DNA of 11,775 nt from Holophagaceae bacterium (GTDB taxonomy: Bacteria > Acidobacteriota > Holophagae > Holophagales > Holophagaceae), in NCBI GenBank assembly GCA_025353305.1, contig JANXQX010000042.1:1-11775 (forward strand). Direction: 5' to 3'. How positions within the stretch are numbered: the first letter of the stretch is position 1; every line of letters starts with the position of its first letter. A program made the position numbers and the translations under genes. The notes beneath the pieces are model-generated. The model was not told the origin of the DNA. It did not search any database and worked only from the letters and a program-made list of their open reading frames with translations. Below are positions 10,775-11,775 of the stretch, piece after piece.

Positions 10775-11686
10775 ATGTCAGACATTGCCCAACTCAGTAT
10801 TCAGGTGGACACTTCGAGCGTTCCCAGCGCAAAGAATGCGCTGGAGGGCCTCGGGAACACGTCCAGCTGGCTCGAAGGGATCGTAGGCAAGATGGTTGCC
10901 GCCTTCGCCCTGTTCAAGCTCGCTGAGCACATCAAGGACGCTACGATGCTGGCCTCTCGGTACGAGATGCTTGGCGTGGTGATGGGCGTCCTCGGGAATA
11001 ACGCCGGATACACTCGATCCGAAATGGCTAGGTTTCAAATGGACTTAGAGCGAACTGGTATTTCGATGATCGAGAGTCGGAACAGTTTGAACATGATGGC
11101 TGCAGCGCAACTCGATCTTGCAAGAGCCGCGGAACTTGGCCGCGCTGCCCAGGACGCGGGTAGGATCGCCAACATCAATAGCTCAGAGGCCTTCGGGCGC
11201 ATCGTCACAGGCATTTCAACAGGCCAGGCCATCATTCTCCATCACATGGGGATCATGGTGAATTTTGAGGAAGGTTACAAGCGCCTGGCTTCCACCATCG
11301 GGAAAACGAAGGATGAATTAACCAAGCACGATGAGGCACTGCTACGTGAAACCATGGTTCTGGAAGAGGCCACGAAACGCCAGGGCGTGTATGCCTCAGC
11401 CCTGGAAACCACGGGCGGGCAGATGCTTTCAATGCCGCGCTACATTGAAAACCTTGGCGGTTTCAAGTTCCAAGTGCAACAGGCTTGGGTGGATTGGACC
11501 AGAAGGCCTGGAAATCAAAAGCGCCTTCTGGAAGGAAAAGCTCTGCGGGGCATTTCCATCCGAGGGATTTCCTCGGACGGACATTCAGGGTCCAGGCGAT
11601 GGTATCGAGGTCATCCTGGGTGTAGACGCTCAGGTCTGAGCCCTTGGGCAAGTAGTCGCGGAGCAGGCCATTGGTGTTCTCGTTGA
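10775..11686 (+). CDS. phage tail tape-measure protein, N-terminal fragment cut by IS30
   Basis: The tape-measure protein sets the length of a phage tail and is packed inside the tail tube. The N-terminal part is typical: [23 protein letters not shown] at 4-26, a hydrophobic stretch near 36-50, and a long helical, Ala/Met-rich body ([21 protein letters not shown], residues 97-117; [17 protein letters not shown] near 144). Its start has AAGGA (10763-10767) seven bases before the ATG. Normal family members exceed 600 residues, but only about 228 are native here. From roughly 11456 onward the frame runs antisense through an IS30 transposase gene, and the last 75 or so codons to the stop at 11686 are not tape-measure sequence. 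The gene is therefore probably non-functional, unless an equal copy exists elsewhere. Confidence 0.75.
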   Translation: MSDIAQLSIQVDTSSVPSAKNALEGLGNTSSWLEGIVGKMVAAFALFKLAEHIKDATMLASRYEMLGVVMGVLGNNAGYTRSEMARFQMDLERTGISMIESRNSLNMMAAAQLDLARAAELGRAAQDAGRIANINSSEAFGRIVTGISTGQAIILHHMGIMVNFEEGYKRLASTIGKTKDELTKHDEALLRETMVLEEATKRQGVYASALETTGGQMLSMPRYIENLGGFKFQVQQAWVDWTRRPGNQKRLLEGKALRGISIRGISSDGHSGSRRWYRGHPGCRRSGLSPWASSRGAGHWCSR

Positions 11687-11775
11687 TGCCGCGTTCCCAC
11701 GGGCTGTGGGGGTGGGCGAAGTAGACCGTCATGCCGGTGTCTCGACTGAAAAGCTCATGGGCCGCCATCTCCCGT
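11455..11775 (-). mobile_element. IS30-family insertion sequence, partial
   Basis: The right edge of the window lies inside an IS30-type element inserted in the tape-measure gene. The visible end is the one next to the transposase C-terminus. The exact border is uncertain: the transposase stop at 11463-11465 should lie inside the element, so the tip is at or slightly left of 11463, perhaps in ggcggtttcaagttccaag (11456-11474), which would then be part of the terminal inverted repeat. The target duplication cannot be tested because the other end is outside the window. Confidence 0.7.
11463..11775 (-). CDS. IS30-family transposase, C-terminal part
   Basis: This is the C-terminal part (about 103 codons, open to the window edge) of a DDE transposase of the IS30 family, which cuts and joins its IS ends. 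The final catalytic region is clear: [20 protein letters not shown] with the last acidic residue of the DDE triad in the WERGINEN block, then [16 protein letters not shown], and the conserved ending [18 protein letters not shown]. The HTH and first two aspartates lie off the right edge. Translation starting at the internal ATG at 11768 is not the real start, since family homology continues upstream (REMAAHE). It runs opposite to the phage genes and interrupts the tape-measure gene. Confidence 0.9.
   Translation of the reverse strand, partial: REMAAHELFSRDTGMTVYFAHPHSPWERGINENTNGLLRDYLPKGSDLSVYTQDDLDTIAWTLNVRPRKSLGWKCPAELFLPEGAFDFQAFWSNPPKPVALGT

Noticed and set aside
11499..11531. 9-bp inverted repeat ccagaaggc/gccttctgg near the IS end
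   Set aside because: It lies within transposase coding sequence, has no T tract, and is short enough to be incidental; it is not treated as an IS terminal repeat.
1..11775. CRISPR array, retron, toxin-antitoxin or classic defence system
   Set aside because: No regularly spaced repeats, reverse transcriptase, nuclease or toxin motifs were seen; the only unknowns are small or helical proteins without such signatures.

Overview
The window is GC-rich bacterial DNA in two parts: about 2.6 kb of host chromosome on the left, then the left end of an integrated mobile element that runs off the right edge. No gene here fixes the host taxon. The AmpG permease and cytidylate-kinase-like protein, the GC-rich codon use and the tRNA-Lys with encoded CCA would fit a Geothrix/Holophaga-type Acidobacteriota, but that is a guess from memory.

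Host part (1-2596). An AmpG-type muropeptide permease (minus strand) is divergent from a cytidylate-kinase-like protein (plus strand). A 350-base gene-free stretch follows, holding two copies of an imperfect 65-base direct repeat. A 25-bp perfect hairpin follows, which is the terminator of a minus-strand tRNA-Lys(CTT) gene.

Junction (2597-2804). Only the 3' part of that tRNA is present, from the CCA end to the 5' edge of the anticodon loop (2641). The sequence beyond is unrelated. This is the expected attachment-site scar of an element inserted into a tRNA gene; the rebuilt tRNA should lie at the far end, outside the window. Three TGAGAC hexamers between the scar and the integrase gene are candidate integrase or excisionase arm sites.

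Element, early part (2805-8210). It starts with a complete tyrosine integrase and an overlapping 100-aa unknown gene. A roughly 300-bp region rich in inverted repeats, with an AT-rich core, may be an operator or replication origin. Next are an AlpA/Xis-like HTH protein, a 759-aa P4-type primase-helicase (zinc ribbon, Toprim-like domain, SF3 helicase), three short unknown genes and a small Mor-like HTH protein. This resembles the integration-regulation-replication block of P4-like satellites and some prophages.

Element, later part (8271-11775). A 282-aa/118-aa gene pair of unknown function ends at tandem hairpins (9495-9557). A tightly packed run of five tiny genes follows (9578-10725), and then the N-terminal third or less of a phage tail tape-measure protein. 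The tape-measure gene is cut by an IS30-family insertion whose transposase, on the minus strand, runs off the right edge. No terminase, portal or capsid gene is recognisable in the visible part.

Two properties stand out. First, eight gene junctions are exact 4-base ATGA/GTGA overlaps, implying translational coupling. Second, several inverted repeats sit at gene boundaries, most notably a 17-bp stem whose loop holds the stop of the helicase gene and the ribosome site and start of the next gene. The element is probably damaged, at least in its tail genes, by the IS30 copy.
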